Shown here: positions 60,746 to 64,000 of the stretch, piece by piece
Numbering within the stretch: position 1 is the first letter of the stretch
Layout of the letters: each line of letters begins with the position of its first letter
Assembly: GCA_049487715.1 (NCBI GenBank)
Contig: CP150568.1
Coordinates: 248,001-312,000, forward strand
Length of the DNA: 64,000 bases
Reading direction: 5' to 3'
Origin: Pycnococcus provasolii
Lineage: Eukaryota; Chlorophyta; Pseudoscourfieldiophyceae; Pseudoscourfieldiales
The notes under the pieces: generated by a model
The model's database searches: none
Told to the model about the DNA's origin: nothing
The model's input: the letters and a program-made list of their open reading frames with translations, nothing else
Program-made: the position numbers and the translations under genes

Positions 60746-62416
60746 TCACCGCATTAGTGACAGCGGAGTCTCCGGATCCGCCACAAACAAACACCCTGCT
60801 CCATTGACATCACGCCTCACCATTTGCTCGCGCACACGTTGCGACGCGAACACGCAAATCCACGCGCACTGACGTTGACGGCCTACCCTTGGTAGATTGC
60901 CAATCACCACCACGCGGCCAGCATCCATCCACTGCTTAAGCAGAACTGCCCTAGCACGCGGCATCGTTGCATAAAAGCTGTACGACACGTGCACGCATAC
61001 CACCTTGGCAGCAGCTCCAACCATGAGCGGGACCACCAAGTCCAAGCAGTCGAACCACGGACTGCACACCACGGCCTCCAGCCCTTGTTTCGCCATGTGT
61101 TGCCAGAACGCGGGCTGACACGCGTTCATCGCCAGCTCAGCTCCATGCGCCGGATTCAAGTCGTTGCTGATCACGCGCACACCGCGCCCCTTGAAGTGCT
61201 CTGCAACTGCCTTCGTTCCAGCAAACGGGTCAAGAATCCATTCCACCTCATCCATGTCAACATGCTCAGTCAACTGTTCCAACGCTCCCGGCGCGGTGAC
61301 TGCGCACGGTAACGAACGTGGCTGCTGCATCATTAGCATGGCTTTGTGCAAATTGGTCACACTCCGCTGTGAACACCCTGGCAGCAATTCATTCACCAGT
61401 TCGCCCAGCACCCTCATATCTGATAACGGCAACTCAGCTTCAGCGTTTCTCATGCTTCCCGCCACTCGTAGCGCTAGCGATGCCGCGACGTGTGCCGTTT
61501 GGCTCCTTGTGCGTCCGCGTACCACCTCACTCTGCACTGCTGCCGGCTTCAGATACCTGCGCACCTCTGCCTCGAACATCATTTCCTCGTCACCGTCATC
61601 ATACCGGATGCGGAATCGATACGGAGGTTGTTCTGCAGGCTCAAACGCCACCGTGCCCTCGTGTACTTCCATAACTCCTGGGCCCACCTCGAACTCCTTC
61701 TGTATGCGCTTGCCGTGCAGCTGCTGACCACGCTCATCCCTCAGCCGCGCTGCCACTGTGGGTGGTGGCTTGTAGTCACCACTACTTCCGCCGGCTATCT
61801 GCGCCTCGTAGCCGCTATCCTGGCACGCCTGGCACACCCATGTACCTCTCGGTGCCACCTTCAGTTGCGGCGTGATGCACCACATATGCCAAGCTTTTCC
61901 ACACCCTTCGCAGATCAGCATTTTGCTCTTGTCCTGGTTCCCATTGCAGCCGTGGCATTGCCAGACGTCGCGTAGTAACGAACCGTCAATTGTTCCATCC
62001 ACGCCTGGTAAATGGCAAGGTGCCATATTCACCGCCTGCTCAATTATCGTTGCTCCGTCACGCCCCTCCAATACAAACACGTCATCACTTCGGGCCTCCT
62101 TCACACGCAGAATTGTCCGCATCACTTTGGCCTCCAGCCCAGGGGCATGCGCCCGCGCCACGTACACGAAATCACCCACCTCAAACTTCCTGAGCTTACG
62201 CCAGTACGTACCGTCACGCATCTGTGCGTACCGCAGCGAATCCCGGTGCTGCGCCACTTTCAGATTCGAGTCGATGGTGGCCACTAACTTTTTCATGGCC
62301 ACCGCCCGTTCCAACAAGCTCACCGCCGTCTGTTCCGTTGCCACCCAAATTGAAGCTCCTCCAACGCATCGCGGCAGCATCTGGCGATTAGGTGAGGTGA
62401 GGCTTGCCTCCCTCAT
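60746..62416 (-). CDS. Retroelement-derived protein: integrase C-terminal tail + PHD finger + methyltransferase-like domain
   Basis: A 556-residue protein. Residues about 30-135 look like the end of a Ty3/gypsy integrase: ALxERAVAMKKLV, a QHRDSLRYAQMRDG linker and the GDFVYVAR SH3-like fold. A perfect C4HC3 PHD finger follows (Cys154, 157, 169, 172, His177, Cys180, 195, 198). A short Tudor/SH3-like segment (YRFRIRYDDGDEEMMFEAEV) comes next, then from about 395 a Rossmann-type region with DPFAGTKAVAEHF, VISNDLNP and VVCSPWFD. These sit where DNA methyltransferases have motif I (DPFxG) and motif IV ((D/N/S)PP(Y/F)). The reverse transcriptase and the catalytic integrase core are missing; an in-frame stop lies about 75 bases upstream. 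It is an intact frame with its own TATA-like promoter, so a domesticated or truncated element. Confidence 0.65.
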   Translation of the reverse strand: MREASLTSPNRQMLPRCVGGASIWVATEQTAVSLLERAVAMKKLVATIDSNLKVAQHRDSLRYAQMRDGTYWRKLRKFEVGDFVYVARAHAPGLEAKVMRTILRVKEARSDDVFVLEGRDGATIIEQAVNMAPCHLPGVDGTIDGSLLRDVWQCHGCNGNQDKSKMLICEGCGKAWHMWCITPQLKVAPRGTWVCQACQDSGYEAQIAGGSSGDYKPPPTVAARLRDERGQQLHGKRIQKEFEVGPGVMEVHEGTVAFEPAEQPPYRFRIRYDDGDEEMMFEAEVRRYLKPAAVQSEVVRGRTRSQTAHVAASLALRVAGSMRNAEAELPLSDMRVLGELVNELLPGCSQRSVTNLHKAMLMMQQPRSLPCAVTAPGALEQLTEHVDMDEVEWILDPFAGTKAVAEHFKGRGVRVISNDLNPAHGAELAMNACQPAFWQHMAKQGLEAVVCSPWFDCLDLVVPLMVGAAAKVVCVHVSYSFYATMPRARAVLLKQWMDAGRVVVIGNLPRVGRQRQCAWICVFASQRVREQMVRRDVNGAGCLFVADPETPLSLMR

Positions 62417-62511
62417 CGCTGCAAGCCAGAGCGGCGGTGCGAGCTGCACTAGCAGCTCGCGACAATATAATATATTCTTTTTATATCATCTATATAGCCC
62501 TATATATTTTA

Positions 62512-62519
62512 TGACGTCA
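62512..62519. promoter_or_regulatory. CRE-like TGACGTCA with TATA-rich region
   Basis: A perfect TGACGTCA palindrome followed (towards the minus-strand gene) by ATAAAATATATA and further TATA-rich sequence to about 62461. Position fits a promoter for the 60746-62416 gene. Confidence 0.4.
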
Positions 62520-62619
62520 CGCCCATAGCGCTATATTGCCTGAGAGGCCCTAACCCCCATTTTTTTTGTCGGGGGAAATGGTCGGGAAAAATCGGGGAAA
62601 AAAAGGTTCCCCGAGCATT

Positions 62620-62640
62620 CCCCCCCCCCCCCCCCCCCCC
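62620..62640. repeat. Poly-C run (21 bases)
   Basis: Uninterrupted C homopolymer; length may be affected by sequencing or assembly. Confidence 0.85.
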
Positions 62641-62894
62641 TTTCGACCAAAACCTGGGTTGTAACAGGTGGGATTTCCCTTCCGTTTTTCTTTTTTTTTT
62701 TACCTGTTCTTTTAATGGACTTTGTGAGTTTCAAAAAAAAGAGAAGAAGATTCTTCCGCTTCTTGACGCGAGCTGAAATTTTCGTATTTCGTAAAAGTAG
62801 GGCGGGAGGTGCGGAGGTGCAGGTGGCGGCGGGACTTGCCTCTTTTCGGCAATCCAGACACCGGACAGCCGGAGTCGGAAAAGGGCGTGGAGGC

Positions 62895-62944
62895 GCACGC
62901 CTGCCCTCCCGACTCCCGTTGCGTCTCGAAAGGGCGAGGCGTGC
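62895..62944. repeat. Hairpin with 8 + 5 bp stem
   Basis: GCACGCCT-GCCCT pairs with AGGGC-(G)-AGGCGTGC with one bulged base and a loop of about 23 bases. Stable enough to be an RNA structure or terminator; no partner found. Confidence 0.6.
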
Positions 62945-63605
62945 AAGCATCGAAACCCTCGCAGTCAACCTCCCGACCCCACCTCCGCCGGGCCTTGCGA
63001 TGGGGCTTGGGACGACGATGGGGCATGCATGAGTTGGCATTTGGTGATTTGGAACAGGGCCGGGCCTCGAATTCGCCTTGCCCGTTGCCCTCAACTCTCC
63101 CTCTCCCTCCCCCTCCGACCTCGCACCTGAATCCCTACTCGCCTTCCCCTTCCCTCTCTCCCTCCCTTTAGCCGCCCCCCCTCCCCTCCCCTCCCCTCCC
63201 CATCCTCCCCCGAGATCATCAAGAAGGACATCGCAATCCAAACCAAACACGCCCGCGACGACACACGCGCGCGCAAACACACGCAACGCGCACTCGCGCA
63301 GCGGCCAACCAACAACGAAACAACTACTAAGGCAACGCGGGGAGAGACTGGCAACGGCGTGCTTACCAGCTTAAGGCGTGGATCGAACCATCGGAGACAA
63401 GGCGCGATCGATCTAACGAACCAAGCCTCTCGGATCAGATCCGCAGAGGAAATAAGAGCTTGCCCGAGTGCAAGTCCGCTCAAATCATTCGTGCAAGACT
63501 CAGGCGGGACACCTGGCAAGTAGCCTTGTATTTGCAAACTCACGCAATCACTAAACACACGCCGATCTTTCAACGTGTCAACGTTGCAATCGAAACCACG
63601 GACAC

Positions 63606-64000
63606 ATGACACCGCAGCCGTCGTCAACGATCGCGCGACCGCAGCAAACACACATCAAAAGAGATGGCAACGGCAACGGCCTTGTCGTTGTCGACAACGT
63701 TGTTTTGGGCAGAGGACTTGGTGCAGACTCGACGCAGAACGCGAGCGGCGAAGAAGGCTCCGATAGGCTATCCTCGCAACCGCCAAGCCAGAACACAAGC
63801 CCGCACACGCCACCGCTGCATGGAGACGAGATAAAATCAAGCCCAACAGCGTCGGCAGGAGGACTGAGGAGGAGCTCGCGTGCGAGAGATACGCCGAAGC
63901 GACTTGAGCAGGAGCAGGATGAAGCACAGGCGCGTCTGCTGAAGGATAAGCAGCGGCAAAAGACGACAGCGCGAGATTCGTCATCAGAAGACAACTCCCT
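63606..64000 (+). CDS. Partial open frame leaving the window, possible gag-like or nuclear protein
   Basis: From the ATG at 63606 the frame is open to the window end (131 codons). The product is hydrophilic and disordered: S/T/P/Q-rich, with GLRRSSRARDTPKR and a charged helix LEQEQDEAQARLLKDKQRQ. No family recognised. The neighbourhood is retroelement-like, so the start of a gag-type ORF is possible, but an ordinary nuclear protein is equally so. Confidence 0.4.
   Translation, partial: MTPQPSSTIARPQQTHIKRDGNGNGLVVVDNVVLGRGLGADSTQNASGEEGSDRLSSQPPSQNTSPHTPPLHGDEIKSSPTASAGGLRRSSRARDTPKRLEQEQDEAQARLLKDKQRQKTTARDSSSEDNS

Larger units (their letters stand above)
62417..63605. other. Intergenic region with poly-C run and structured sequence
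   Basis: Contains the promoter-like segment above, a CCCTAACCCCC word (62550), a 21-base C run, a strong hairpin (listed), and a CCCCT-rich tract at 63179-63210. No frame has protein-like features; the minus-strand frame across 62531-63286 is composition-driven. Confidence 0.45.

Noticed and set aside
62531-63286. 251-codon minus-strand frame
   Set aside because: G/R-rich low-complexity translation over a CCCCT tract and a poly-C run.

Overview
The window is nuclear DNA of a compact-genome eukaryote, most likely a small green alga of the prasinophyte kind. The evidence is a set of green-lineage families: a RIQ/DUF1118 thylakoid protein, a PBCP-type plastid phosphatase, a plant-specific TIGR01589 protein, a plastid-type IspD with a presequence, a calcium-dependent protein kinase, and a PUFA elongase that looks like those of Mamiellophyceae. 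Nearly all genes are single-exon. Two clear introns are visible, in MCM3 (266 nt) and in an acidic nuclear protein (81 nt). Short TTAGGG-type telomere words are scattered through the intergenic DNA. The species cannot be fixed from the sequence alone.

Layout. 1-12.8 kb: kelch/coiled-coil protein (cut by the window edge), CDPK, organellar leucyl-tRNA synthetase, TMEM18, serine palmitoyltransferase LCB1, an AAGAB/p34-like trafficking factor, ribosomal protein uS2. 13-29 kb: PUFA elongase, a 1565-residue coiled-coil protein, an unusual ABCG-type transporter with a degenerate ATPase and an IQ motif, PBCP-like phosphatase, RIQ-like protein, NEK-type kinase. 29-36.6 kb: gene-poor, with an AT-rich stretch, a head-to-head telomere-repeat block, a polyglutamine protein, a decayed TnpB/Fanzor-like fragment, a spliced acidic protein and a cluster of palindromes. 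36.6-59.7 kb: IspD, CK2-beta, an unknown membrane protein, COQ10, the TIGR01589 protein, an NDUFAF8-like twin-CX9C protein, MCM3, an RCC1-like propeller, RBBP6/MPE1, SYF2, eL6, a small helical protein, a fucosyltransferase-like enzyme and an aldo/keto reductase. 59.7-64 kb: retroelement territory, with an integrase-tail + PHD + methyltransferase-like protein, repeats, a poly-C run and an open frame leaving the window.

The first fourteen genes alternate strictly between strands, so most neighbours share either a divergent promoter or a convergent 3' gap. Divergent promoters often carry TTAGGG words. Two ribosomal-protein promoters share a different two-part motif. Several convergent gaps carry short dispersed or hairpin-forming repeats. 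The functional pairing that stands out is the divergent PBCP-like/RIQ-like pair, since both families act on photosystem II/LHCII organisation in grana.
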